A stretch of 64,000 bases of DNA from Limnanthes douglasii subsp. nivea (taxonomy: Eukaryota; Streptophyta; Magnoliopsida; Brassicales; Limnanthaceae), in the NCBI GenBank assembly GCA_036936605.1, contig JAUPFV010000004.1, forward strand, positions 288,528,009 to 288,592,008. The letters run 5' to 3'. The notes below the pieces were generated by a model, which was not told where the DNA came from, did not search any database, and saw nothing but the letters and a program-made list of their open reading frames with translations. Position 1 is the stretch's first letter; every line of letters starts with the position of its first letter. This document shows positions 12,018 to 22,259 of this stretch, piece after piece. Made by a program: the position numbers and the translations under genes.

Positions 12018-13276
12018 AAGATGTCTTAGTAAAGGTAGACAAGCTCATGTTTCCTGCTGACTTCGTTATCTTGGATTTCGAAGAGGACAAAAACATCCCC
12101 ATCATCATCGGAAGACCATTCTTGGCTACGGGAAAAACTCTGATCGATGTCCAAAAAGGGGAGCTTACTATGAGAGTGCAAGATCAGAATGTCACTTTCA
12201 ACGTTTTCAAGGCTATGAAATCTCCAACAGAGGATGAAGAATGTTTCAGGTTGGATATGATCGATTATTTGCACAGCAATGAGGTGGATCGGTATGCGAG
12301 TTCAGATGTTCTAGGCAGAGTTCTACATGGTGAATCTGACTTAGAAGACGAAGAGATATCCGAATGTGTTCAACTACTACAGGCAGCCCCGTATCAAAAG
12401 AGGCTCAATATTCCACATGAGTCGCTCGGACTGGGTGATCTTAAGGATTCTCAGGAAAGGCTTAAACCTTCGCTAGAAGAAGCTCCTAAACTTGAACTAA
12501 AACCACTACTAGATCATCTCAGGTATGCTTACTTAGGAGAGTCATCTACATTACCTGTTATTATTGCATCTAACCTTTCAGGTAGTGAGGAAGAAAAGCT
12601 ATTGAGAGTCCTGAGGAAGTTCAAATCAGCCATTGGTTGGACCATAGCAGATATCAAGGGAATCAGTCCCTCTTACTGCATGCACAAGATTCTGCTCGAA
12701 GAAGAGAGCAAACCATCTATGGAGCATCAGAGGAGGCTAAATCCTATCATGAAAGAGGTGGTGAAGAAAGAAATTCTGAAGTGGCTAGATGCAGGCATTA
12801 TCTATCCTATCTCAGACAGTCAGTGGGTAAGCCTGGTGCAATGTGTACCAAAGAAGGGAGGAATGACAGTAGTAACAAATGAAAAGAATGAACTCATCCC
12901 CACTCGGACAGTCACTGGATGGAGAATTTGCATGGATTATCGTAAATTGAATAAGGCCACTAGAAAAGATCACTTTCCCTTGCCATTTATTGACCAGATG
13001 TTGGATAGGTTGGCGGGCCACGAATATTACTGTATGCTCGATGGATATTCAGGATACAATCAGATTTGTATAGCTCCAGAAGATCTGGAGAAGACGACCT
13101 TCACATGCCCTTTTGGTACCTTTGCTTTTCGACGTGTCTCGTTTGGACTTTGCAATGCACCCGCTACTTTTCAAAGGTGCATGATGGCTATTTTCTCTGA
13201 AATGGTTGGTGATATCATGGAGGTGTTCATGGACGATTTCACGGTCTTTGGGAAATCATACGATGGCTGTCTTTGA
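11924..13276 (+). pseudogene. pol: Athila protease C-terminal part and reverse transcriptase, truncated
   Basis: This frame continues the protease (FVILDFEEDKNIPIIIGRPF) and goes on to the RT: WVSLVQCVPKKGG, RICMDYRKLNKATRKDHFPL, YYCMLDGYSGYNQICIAPED, FGLCNAPATFQRCM and the catalytic VFMDDFTVFG. It is joined to gag by a one-base deletion upstream. Genuine homology stops at GKSYDGCL (about 13,272), where an inverted RT copy begins. The RT thumb, RNase H and integrase are missing. Confidence 0.93.
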
Positions 13277-13794
13277 GAAGTCCTGAATAAAACGTCTATA
13301 AAATCCAGCATGACCAAGAAAACTACGAATTCCTTTTACTGAGATAGGAGGAGGAAGCTTTTTGATCGTTTCAAGCTTGGCCTTGTCTACTTCTAAACCC
13401 CTCTTAGACACCTTGTGTCCAAGGATGATACCTTCTTGAACCATGAAGTGACATTTTTCCCAATTAAGAATGAGGTTTGTTTTCACACATCTCTCAAGTA
13501 CTCTACCCAAATCAGATAGACAACCATCGTATGATTTCCCAAAGACCGTGAAATCGTCCATGAACACCTCCATGATATCACCAACCATTTCAGAGAAAAT
13601 AGCCACCATGCACCTTTGAAAAGTAGCGGGTGCATTGCAAAGTCCAAACGAGACACGTCGAAAAGCAAAGGTACCAAAAGGGCATGTGAAGGTCGTCTTC
13701 TCCTGATCTTCTGGAGCTATACAAATCTGATTGTATCCTGAATATCCATCGAGCATACAGTAATATTCATGGCCCGCCAACCTATCCAACATCT
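12996..13794. repeat. Inverted repeat of RT sequence with 245-bp loop
   Basis: The arms are 12,996-13,272 and 13,518-13,794, about 99% identical by eye. The loop between them is unique RT sequence belonging to the minus-strand copy. Any transcript through this site could fold into a long hairpin. Confidence 0.9.
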
Positions 13795-13802
13795 TATCAA
13801 TA
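13265..13802 (-). pseudogene. pol: Second Athila RT fragment, inverted
   Basis: On the minus strand (13,802 to 13,265) the RT runs from IDKMLDRLAGHEYYC through VFMDDFTVFGKSYDGCL. It continues beyond the plus-strand copy into LILNWEKCHFMVQEGIILGH and FLGHAGFYRRFIQDFSKTA. It overlaps the plus-strand copy by about 275 bp with only a few differences. At 13,802/13,803 it is fused to the element ii integrase. At 13,265-13,272 it meets the plus-strand copy in an 8-bp overlap (GGCTGTCT). Confidence 0.92.
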
Positions 13803-13979
13803 TTCATATGGTATTGAACAACATTGCTTAATTCTTTTCGAAGCGTATAACGAAACCATTTCTTTATTATTAAATTGATGACCATTATCCGTAGTAATTG
13901 TTCGAGACACTCTAAAACAACAGCAAATACTGTTTATAATGAATTTATTCACATATTTCGCTTTTGTTCCAGACAACGG
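13803..13979. repeat. 177-bp direct repeat, right copy
   Basis: Partner of 7,970-8,146. The two copies differ at about six sites, including a stop codon only in the left copy. The duplication is therefore real and old rather than an assembly error. Confidence 0.93.
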
Positions 13980-14640
13980 CTCTCCTTCTGTCGACTTTGT
14001 AAAATAGTCCACTGCAACTATTATTATTTTCCACCCTCTAGATGTCATCAGCAAAGGTCCCACTAAATCTATTCATCATCTATCAAACGAAATGGCTTCG
14101 ATAATAGACATAAGTGGAAATGCCAGCTTATGAATAAAATTAGCAAACCTCTAACAAGTATCACGGCTTCGAACCAAATTCTTGGGATCGTCCATAATCA
14201 AAGGCCAATAAAACCATGCAAGCAAAACTCGACGAGATAATGCCTTAAACCCACAATGTATTGATCCTTCTCCATCATGTAACTCTGATAAAACTTCCTG
14301 CGATTCTTGTCTATTCTATCGTAATAATGGCCTACTCAACGCTTTCTTGTACAAAACTCCATCCAAAACTATGTAACCAAAATATTTCAATGTTTTGGCC
14401 AATTTTGCATCGTCAAGTAATTATCCTCGAATCAAAAAATTCAGAATATCAGTTTGTCGATCTTCTTGGACAGCATCTGTGGTGACAAACAATTCCTCAA
14501 TATAATCATATTGGTATGATTGAGCTAAAATCAAAGGACCCTCTTGCAGAAAGATCCAAGGATATTATTCCTTGTAGGCAACAGGCTAAGGAATAAGCCA
14601 TTGTATATGCTCCACAACAACGTGATAAAACATAAACATC
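13803..14640 (-). pseudogene. Integrase core of Tat element ii (upstream half)
   Basis: The minus-strand frame 14,063-13,803 reads GPLLMTSRGWKIIIVAVDYF, then KAKYVNKFIINSICCCFRVS and TITTDNGHQFNNKEM, giving the first two catalytic Asp residues (AVD, TDNG). Upstream (14,064-14,640) are degraded traces of the integrase zinc-binding region and RNase H, without a usable frame. The final 177 bp (13,803-13,979) duplicate 7,970-8,146. Confidence 0.85.
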
Positions 14641-15334
14641 AAATTTCTAAGCTTTCTAATCCATTGTAACAATATGGGATGTGAAGGTGCACGATGAGTG
14701 GTTACTGTCAAGATCTAACAGAAAATGAAGGACACGTTGGTTGTGCTAAAGAATAATATGATTGATAAAAGTGATGTGGTAAGGTTGAAACAAAGAAGCC
14801 TATCGACTACAGACAAGGCTCCTCGACTTAAAGATGAGGAGGTAGAGTCTAGTACACTCCCCATGATTACAGATAAGACTCATGCTGGTACAGACGAGTT
14901 TGTGGTAGTGGGTGATAATGATAGTCTGCTCTAGGGCATCTGCGCAAGAGAAAGAGAAGGGAATGCTTGCTGATGATGATGATAATTAGGAGGACAGAGA
15001 AGGTACCCCTCATGATTAGGGAGCACGCAACAAGGCAATGCTCAGGTAAGCGGATTGTTGGAGTACCAAACCGAGCCATAAAAAAGATAAATCATCGAGG
15101 TGGCATGTCAAATGAAGTGCGACCGAGCGAGCCATGGGAAAATGTGCCAAGTGGAGCTCCTATAATTGTGCCACCCCCAAATATGTATGCCACGAGCCAC
15201 CCTCCTGGTTATTTGCCGACCATTTGGCTGCTTTTGTATCGCCAAATCAAATTACAATCGGATACGTCATACTACGATCATGCATTTATAGCAAACATCA
15301 TGCGAAGGCATGTCAAAACGCAAATGAAGGTATG
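14641..15334 (+). other. Possible gene remnant beside the tandem array, unidentified
   Basis: Short plus-strand frames (14,725-14,934; 14,967-15,401; 15,134-15,330) have varied, non-repetitive composition unlike the array next door. One frame reads HEPPSWLFADHLAAFV and ILRSCIYSKHHAKACQNANEG. It ends at a good 5' splice-site match (GAAG/GTATGT) at 15,330, right where the array begins. I do not recognise the product. It could be the last exon before a repeat-filled intron, or the internal part of a transposon whose arm is the array. Confidence 0.3.
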
Positions 15335-16418
15335 TATTTCTTATGGGAGGTCAAATTATTATTATTTTGTTTTTGATTTGGCATGTGAATTTTTTATTTG
15401 ATCTTTCTTTTATTAGTTAATTATGGAAGGCCAAATTATTTATTTTAGATTTCAACTTGACATGTGAAGTTATTATTTAACCTTCCTTGTATACTTTATT
15501 ATGGGAGGTCAAATTGTGTGTTTTACATTTCAACTTGGAAAATGAAATTTTTATTTGACCTTTCTTGTACTATTTTGTTTTCAGATGTCAAGTTATTTGT
15601 TTTGAATTTCAAGTTGGTAGGTAAAGTTTTAATTTGATATTTCATGTATTACTTTATTGTGGGATGTCAAATTATTTGTTGTGGATTCTAAGTTGGCAGG
15701 AGAAATTTTTATTCGGTCTTCCTTGTATTAATTTTTTATTTGAGGTTAAATTATTTGTTTTGAATTTCAAGTTGACATGTGAATTTTCATTTGACCTTCC
15801 TTATCTTATTTTCTTATGGGATATCAAATTATTTTTTTTGTATTTTTAGTTGGTACGTAAAAAATTTGGTTGACTTTTGTTGTATTAATTTTCTATAGGA
15901 GGTCAAATTTTTGTTTTTTATTTTTATTTGGCCCATTAAATTTTTATTTGACCTTCCTTGTAACATTTTCTTATGGGGGTCAAATTATTTCTTTTTATTT
16001 TCAACTCGAGAGGTTAAATTTTTATTTGACCTTTCTTGTATTACTTTCTTATGGTTGATCAAATTGTTTTTTTTTCTTACTTGGCTGATAAAAAATTTAT
16101 ATGATCTTCCTTGTATTATTTTGTTTATGGGAGTTACTTTTTATTTTTTTATTTCAACCTATAAAGTTTTATTTTTATTTTACATTTCTTATATTAATTT
16201 CTTATGGGAGGCAAATTATTATTTTTGTGTTCGATTTTGCAGGTGAAGTTTTTATTTGACCTTCATTATATTACTTTCCTATGAGAGGTCAAATTATTAT
16301 GTTTATATTATAACTTAGGAGGTGGAATTTTTATTTTAACTTTCTTGTATTACTTTCTTATGGGATGTCAAATTTGTTGTTTTTTACGACTTGGTAGATG
16401 AAAGTTTACTTGGCCTTT

Positions 16419-16627
16419 TGTTTTTAGAGGAAACTCGGAGCCGCTACTCAACGAGTGCGCACATGGTAAAACCTCGACTTGACACGGTAGCCTGTAAACC
16501 AACTCCAGAAGATAAACTACACAAGGTGACATGTTGAGCCAAGAAAGTATTGTGAAAGGGAATCGAACTCATTACCTTTGGTCACAAGCTCACCTTACTG
16601 CACCAACTCGGCTACCCCTTTAGGGGG
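16419..16627 (-). mobile_element. tRNA-derived SINE (Au-like)
   Basis: On the minus strand it begins AAAGGGGTAGCCGAGTTGG, resembling a tRNA A box. It then has AGTTCGATTCC, a B box of the Pol III promoter. The body includes TTCTTGGCTCAACATG, CTTCTGGAGTTGGTTTACAG, GGCTACCGTGTC and TGCGCACTCG, phrases I associate with plant Au-type SINEs. The 3' tail is A-rich (AAAAACAAAA). Imperfect target duplications of about 13 bp flank it (TTACTTGGCCTTT near 16,407 and TTACTTGACGTTT near 16,628). It sits inside one unit of the tandem array, so it is younger than the array. Confidence 0.8.
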
Positions 16628-17040
16628 TTACTTGACGTTTCTTGTATAACTTTGTTATAGGAGTTCAAATTATTTGTTTTTTAGTTTCAACTTGGCAGGT
16701 TAAATTTTTAATTGACATTTTTGTATTAACTTCTTATGGGTAGTTAATTTTATTTTATTTTGGATTTCAAGTTGGCATGTTTAATTTTTTATTTTACCTT
16801 CGTTATATATATTTTTATGGTATGTCAAATTATTTGTTTTGGATATCAACCTGACAGATTAAATTTTTTTATTTAAAACAATACTTGTATTAATTTCTCA
16901 TGAGATGTCAAAGTATTTATTTTGGCTATCAACTTGGCATGTCAAATTTTTATTTAATCTTCCGTTAATAAGTTTCTTATTGACGGTCAAATTATTTGTT
17001 TTGGATTTTAACTTGATACTTGAAATTTATACTTGATATT

Positions 17041-17345
17041 TTTAATAGGGTAATCTACCAATAACCACCAAACATCGGAATTATTTACCAATAATCACTT
17101 AAAGTTTGATAAACTACGGATAATCACCGCATGATAATTAAGTATTTATAGATAACCACATGGTAGATTCAAATACTCATAAACTATTTTTCTCTCTCTT
17201 GATTTTTGTTTGTTTTTTAAATGTTATATATTTCAAACCAAAGCTCCAAAAAAATCTAAAAATATCATTGGTGTTTTTTTAGACAAACAAAACTAGATCT
17301 ATGAAATATATATTTTGAATTTTGTTTAGTCACGTAATTACGTGT
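17041..17345. other. Unrelated insertion in the tandem array
   Basis: The 80-bp periodicity stops here. The segment has its own repeated phrases (ACCAATAACCACC, ACCAATAATCAC, GATAACCACATGG) and a CTCTCTCT tract. It ends near GTAATTACGTGTAATT, after which array sequence returns. It may be a small transposon, but no clear terminal inverted repeat or target duplication was found. Confidence 0.45.
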
Positions 17346-18164
17346 AATTGGATTTCAACTTGATTGGAGAAGTTATTTGTTTATGGATTTCAACTTGACA
17401 GGTGAAGTTTTTTTTATTTTACCTTCCTTGTATTACTTTCTTATGGGAGGTCAATTTATTTGTTTTAGATTTTAACCTAATAGGTTAAATATTTAGTTGA
17501 CGTTTCTAATATTACTTTCTTTTAAGAGGTTAAATTATTTGTTTTATATTTCAAATTAGCAGTTAAATTTTTTATATTACATTCATTGCATTATTTTCTT
17601 ACGAGAGGTGAAATTATTTATTTAGAATTTATATTTCGCATGCGAAATTTTTATTTTACATTTTTTGCGTATTTTCTTATGGTAGGTCAAAATATTTGTT
17701 TAGAATTTATACTTGGCATGCAACTTTTTACTTTACCTTTATTGTATACTTTCTTATGATATGTGAAAATATTTTTTTAGAATTTATATTTGACAAGTGA
17801 ATTTTTTATTTTATCTTACTTGTATACTTTTTAATGGTAGGTGAAATTATTTGTTTAAAATTCATACGTGGCATGTGAAATATTTATTTTACCTTTCTTG
17901 TTTACATTCTTATGGTAGGTGAAATTATTTGTTTACAATTTATACTTGGAAATGTAAAATTTTTATTTTACCATCATTTTGTACTTTCGAATGCAAAGTG
18001 AAATTATTTTTTTAAAATTTATACTTGGGATATGAAATTTTTATTTTACATTTATTGTATACTATCTTATGGTAATTGAAATTATTTTTGTAGAATTATA
18101 CTTGGCATTTGAAATTTTTATTTTACATTTCTTGTATACTTTCTTATGGTAGGTGCATAGTTTG

Positions 18165-18265
18165 AATTTTTTTAGTTCAGACCGCTATCTCACCCTCCGT
18201 GACAATTTATGAGCGTTATGAGCCGTCACGCGCTGCGACGGCGCCGCAACGACGTTATTTAAGAT
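18165..18265. other. GC-rich insertion in the AT-rich array
   Basis: About 100 bp with CACGCGCTGCGACGGCGCCG contrasts sharply with the >75% AT surroundings. It includes GAGCGTTATGAGCCGTCACG. Array units continue on both sides. It is probably a transposon fragment; no tRNA or rRNA feature was seen. Confidence 0.45.
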
Positions 18266-20388
18266 TATGGGTAGGTAAAATTATTTGTTTAAACATTATA
18301 CTTGGCAAATTAAAATTTTATTATACCTTCAGTATACTTTCTTATGGTACGTGAAATTATTTGCTTAGAATTTATACTTGACATGTGAAATTTTATTTTA
18401 CATTTCTTGTAAACTTTCGTATGGTAGGTGGAATTATTTTTTTAGAGTTTATAATTTGCTAGATGAAATTTTTATTTTACCTTTTTTGTATAATTTCTTA
18501 TGGAATGTGAAATTATTATTTTACAATTTATACTTTGAGGTAAAAAAATTATTTTATCTTTCTTATATACTTTATTGGCAGATGAAGTTATTTCTTTAAA
18601 ATTTATACTTGGCATGTGAAATTTTCGTTTTACCATTCTTTTATACTTTCTTATTGTAGGTGAAATTATTTGTTTAGAATTTATACTTGGCAGGTTAAAC
18701 TTCTATTTACCTTCTTTCTAGAATTTCTTAACGTATGCGAAATTATTTGTTTATAATTTATACATGGCATGTGAAACTTTTAGTTTGCCTTTTATCTTCC
18801 TTGTATACTTTCTTATGGCTAAAATTATTTGTTTAGAATTTATACGTGGGAGGTGACTTTTTTATTTTACCTTCATTGTATACTTGAAATTATTTATTTA
18901 GGATTTATAATTGGCTGTTTAAATTTTGTTATTACATTTTAGTGTATACTTTCTTATGGTATGTGAAATTATTTGTTTAGAATTTATACTTGACAAGCGA
19001 AATTTTTATTACCTTTCTTGCATACTTTCTTATAATATTTGAAATTATTTGTTTATAGTTTATACTTGACACACGAAAATTTTATTTTACCTTTGGTGTG
19101 TACTTTCTTATGATAAAGTAAATTATATTTTTAGAATTTATATTTGTCAAGTGAAAATTTAATTGTACCTTTCTTGTATACTTTCTTACTATAAGTGAAA
19201 CTATTTGTTTAAAATTTATACTTTGTAGGTGAAATTTTTATTTTAACTTTGCAGTACACTTTCTTATGGTGGGTATAATTATTTATTATATAATTTATAC
19301 GTGACAAGTGAAATTTTAAAATTACCTTTCTTGTATATTGTTTTATTGCAGTTGAAATTATTTGTTTAGAATTTATATTTCACCGATGCAATTTATATTT
19401 TACCTTTCTTGTATACTTTCTTATGGTATTTGGATTTATTTGTTTAGAATTTATATTTAGTGAAAAAAATTATTTTACCTTTTTTGTGTACTTTCTTATA
19501 GTAGGTGAAATTATTTCTTTACAATTTATACTTGGAAAGGTGAAATTTTTATTTTACCATCCTTTTGTACTTTCTTATGTAGTATCAAATATTTGTTTAG
19601 AATTTATCATTCACGGATGAAATTTTATTTTACATTTCTTGTATACTTCTTAATGTAATTGAAACTATTTGTCTATAGTTATAATTGACATGTGAAGTTT
19701 TTATTTTACCTTTCTTGTATACTTGTTTATGGCAGGTGAAATTATTACTTTAGAATTTATATTTCACGTGTAAATTTTTTATTTTACCTTCCTTGTATAA
19801 TTTTTTATGGTATGTTTGTATATAATTTATATTTGTGGTGAAATTTTTATTTTAACTTTTTTATACTTTCTTATTGTAGTTAAAATTATTTGCTTAGAAT
19901 TTATACTCTCTTTTTTAATCAGAATCAACTATATTACCAAATTGAAGTAATTACAAAAAGTTTGGGGCTAAATAGCGCTCTACAAAGAACTGAGGGGAAA
20001 AATAGCTAAATGCAAAGAAATGAGGGACAAAAAGCAAGACCAAGATGCTTTCTGACTAAGAGCCTTCTTCTCGAAACAGAGAGAACTCCACAGCCATTTC
20101 TTGAGGTTTAGAGAGAGAAGAATTAGAGATAGATTTCGATTCGAACCCAGAACCAAAGACCCAAGCCTAAACAAGATTAGATCCTCCAGCTTTCACCCAG
20201 AAATTTTACCCAAATTTCAGACTTTCAAAACCCTAGAAATTTCTAGAGCCCAAAATCTTCAATCAGAAAATCCAAACGAAAAATCACCAATTTTTAGCGC
20301 TTAGCTTTAAGATCAACGACATGCTGAAATATTTGGGAAAATCAATAATCAGAGAGAACCACATCCAGCCCTTTAAATTCTATTTCAA

Positions 20389-20625
20389 TCAACTCTTCAA
20401 ACTCCTGATCTCACCTAATTTGTCGTCATTTTCGATCTTCATCCAATTCTTCTCCTTGCAGGTCAGTAGACCCTCCAAAAGTGCTCTAGATTCTGCTACC
20501 AAAGGAGTACGCTTACCAAACATATTTGAAGATGCATGAACAATGATGCCTTCGTGGTTCTTGATGATCATAGCACCACAGGAATCACCATTAGCAAGAC
20601 AGGAGGCGTCAAGATTCATTTTCAT
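20389..20625 (-). pseudogene. LINE RNase H domain
   Basis: The 78-codon frame reads MNLDASCLANGDSCGAMIIK, HEGIIVHA and GKRTPLVAESRALLEGL. This is the plant LINE-type RNase H (RVT_3), with the first catalytic Asp in LDAS and the Glu in AESRALLEG. The C-terminal half is lost. Confidence 0.85.
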
Positions 20626-20926
20626 CCTGCTGTCCTATCTTTTTTATAGTGCTAATTGTATTCCAAATTTCCTCCTCATCTGCAAGCTTCAAGAGACATT
20701 CATTTTCCTCCTCTGAAATAATATTTGGGATAACATCAAAGATTGGATCATTCATCATTTCAGTCTCCTCTTCATAGCTGCTATAAGGACTAGAAGACAG
20801 ATAAGTAGTAAAATGATTTACAACTGAATTTCCTATATCATTTTCATTATAAATCCAGTCATCACCAACTTTAATCTCTTTAATAGTATTTTTCCGTCTT
20901 TTCTTATTAACATATGCATGATACAC
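20609..20926 (-). pseudogene. LINE ORF2 linker before the reverse transcriptase
   Basis: The frame includes GDDWIYNENDIGNSVVNHF, then ECLLKLADEEEIWNTIS. It matches the region just N-terminal to the RT in plant LINE ORF2, where a PGPDG motif normally follows. Here it breaks at IKKIGQQ and runs out in another frame next to the RNase H domain. Confidence 0.65.
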
Positions 20927-21378
20927 CTTAGTATTACTGTCAGCCTCTCTTAACCAAAACTTATAACATTTTTGTTTTCAGAAAGATTCTTCTAGTCTAA
21001 GAGCTTTAAGATGAAAAGAAATGGCCTTTTTAAGATCAGCATTAGTAGCATTATTGTTAAGATTTTGATGTAAAATATCCATTCTTTCCACCTTAGCCTC
21101 AACAACCTTAATGTTATAAAAAATATTACCAAATTGACTTTATTCCAACTTTTTAGACAACTCTTAAGCCTTTTCATTTTGAACAAAAAAATGTCATTTA
21201 TAGAAGTCCTAATATTTTGATTCCAATTCTATTCCACAATTTTTAAGAAATTATCATCAGAAACCCACATGTTTTGAAACTTAAAACTCTTCTTATTATT
21301 CAAAAGATTATTGTTTGAAATAGATGCATTTATAAGAAATGGAGCATAGTCAAAACAAGTTCTTACCATGTTGATAAC

Positions 21379-21789
21379 CTAAGTATGATTAAAAGTGTTA
21401 GCCCGGTTTGTGTTGAACATCATCTGATCGAATCGCTTCCATTTTAAATTTTCGTTCCAGGTAAACTTAGAGCCCATAACACCAACGTCCTCAAGGTGGC
21501 AGTCAGTGATAACCTCCACAAATTCATCTATGTTTTTTTGACACAAAACGGTACATCCCACTTGCTCCTCAGCAGAAGCCACGACATTGAAGTCACCCAT
21601 GGTAAGCCATATACGATTTTCAGTAGAAATTATTTTCAGATCAAACCATAGATTCCTTCTCAAAAACCTATTACACTCAGCAAAAATAACAGTCATAGAA
21701 AAGTTATTGGGAATACCAGGATAGTATACATCCAAATGGATATACTGCTCATTATTATCAAGAATGTTAATGTTGATATCATCTGACAA
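21379..21789 (-). pseudogene. LINE endonuclease domain
   Basis: The 136-codon frame contains WLTMGDFNVVASAEEQVG and GSKFTWNENLKWKRFDQMM, typical of the APE-like endonuclease of plant L1 elements (GDFN and the T-W-N segment). The N-terminal catalytic part is in other frames or lost. Confidence 0.88.
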
Positions 21790-22259
21790 AAAAACCCAGA
21801 TATTGTTAGAAGAATTAGCACATAAGTTAGGGTAACCGAGGTTGGTAGCAACATCTCATTAAAACTCAACTTTAATCATAGGCTCCTGAATAGCTAAAAC
21901 CTTCACATTTTCCTTAAAAATAATATCTTTCAACCTCCCAATAGTAGGATTATTGTTAATACCACGAACATTCCAGTTTAGGACTTTAATCATTATCAGA
22001 AATAGACTTGTATTTCTTCTTTATCTCTGAGAACTGCAGAGATTTCAAAACCCTTTCACTTGGTCTCTTTCCTTTACTAACTGACTTGAGATTTTTTTTT
22101 TCAGGATATTGTTAAAACCCTGATCAGTTGAAGATTCAAGACTTATCATTTTAACATGAGAGGTACATTCACTGCCTATATTTTCTTTCATTGGGGAGTA
22201 AGTTTTTGAACAGATGTTACTAGAGTCTTGAGAAAGTTTTGAGTCCATGACTTTACTTA

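Larger units (their letters stand above)
8150..13272 (+). mobile_element. Athila-lineage Ty3/gypsy retrotransposon, 3'-truncated
   Basis: The order is a 1.78-kb 5' LTR (8,150-9,924), a tRNA-Asp-type PBS, gag with zinc knuckle, a CDLGAS protease and a reverse transcriptase ending abruptly after GKSYDGCL. RNase H, integrase, any env-like ORF and the 3' LTR are absent. A second Athila RT fragment in inverted orientation follows instead. The element lies inside the integrase of Tat element ii. A single-base frameshift in the protease and the 3' loss make it non-autonomous. Confidence 0.9.
2933..14640 (-). mobile_element. Tat-lineage Ty3/gypsy element ii, 5'-truncated, interrupted by Athila
   Basis: Reading on the minus strand, the order is an integrase core (14,063-13,803), then its C-terminal half (8,146-7,330). 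Next come a short tandem repeat, a long ORF in the opposite direction (3,670-6,750), a PPT-like tract near 3,279-3,290 and a 3' LTR (2,933-3,278). This gene order, with an antisense ORF between integrase and 3' LTR, is typical of the Tat clade. A 5.66-kb block at 8,147-13,802, mainly an Athila fragment, splits the integrase. RNase H, RT, protease and gag upstream are missing or too decayed past about 14,640. Sequence between the LTR and the antisense promoter (3,279-3,640) shows nothing else. Stops and shifts show the element is dead. Confidence 0.75.
15335..19905 (+). repeat. AT-rich tandem array, period about 80 bp, roughly 50 copies
   Basis: Units carry CTTATGGGAGGTCAAATTAT, then TTTCAACTTGGCAGGTGAA and TTTTTATTTGACCTTCCTTG. 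From about 17,580 on, a second subtype prevails, with GGTAGGTGAAATTATTTG, TTTAGAATTTATACTTGG and TTATTTTACCTTTCTTG. Unit length is 77-82 bp. The array is broken by a SINE (about 16,419-16,627), an unrelated 305-bp segment (17,041-17,345) and a GC-rich segment (about 18,165-18,265). Many long AT-coded frames within it are not genes. The array resumes after the LINE at 23,516 and then inverts. Confidence 0.92.

Noticed and set aside
13483..13677. 64-codon minus-strand frame in the inverted RT
   Set aside because: Alternative frame of the RT coding sequence.
18180..18260. GC-rich patch considered as tRNA or rRNA
   Set aside because: No cloverleaf, A/B boxes or known rRNA segment could be found.
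15349..19620. Many Phe/Tyr/Leu-rich plus-strand frames of 60-110 codons
   Set aside because: They follow the ~80-bp tandem units and are AT-composition artefacts, not membrane proteins.
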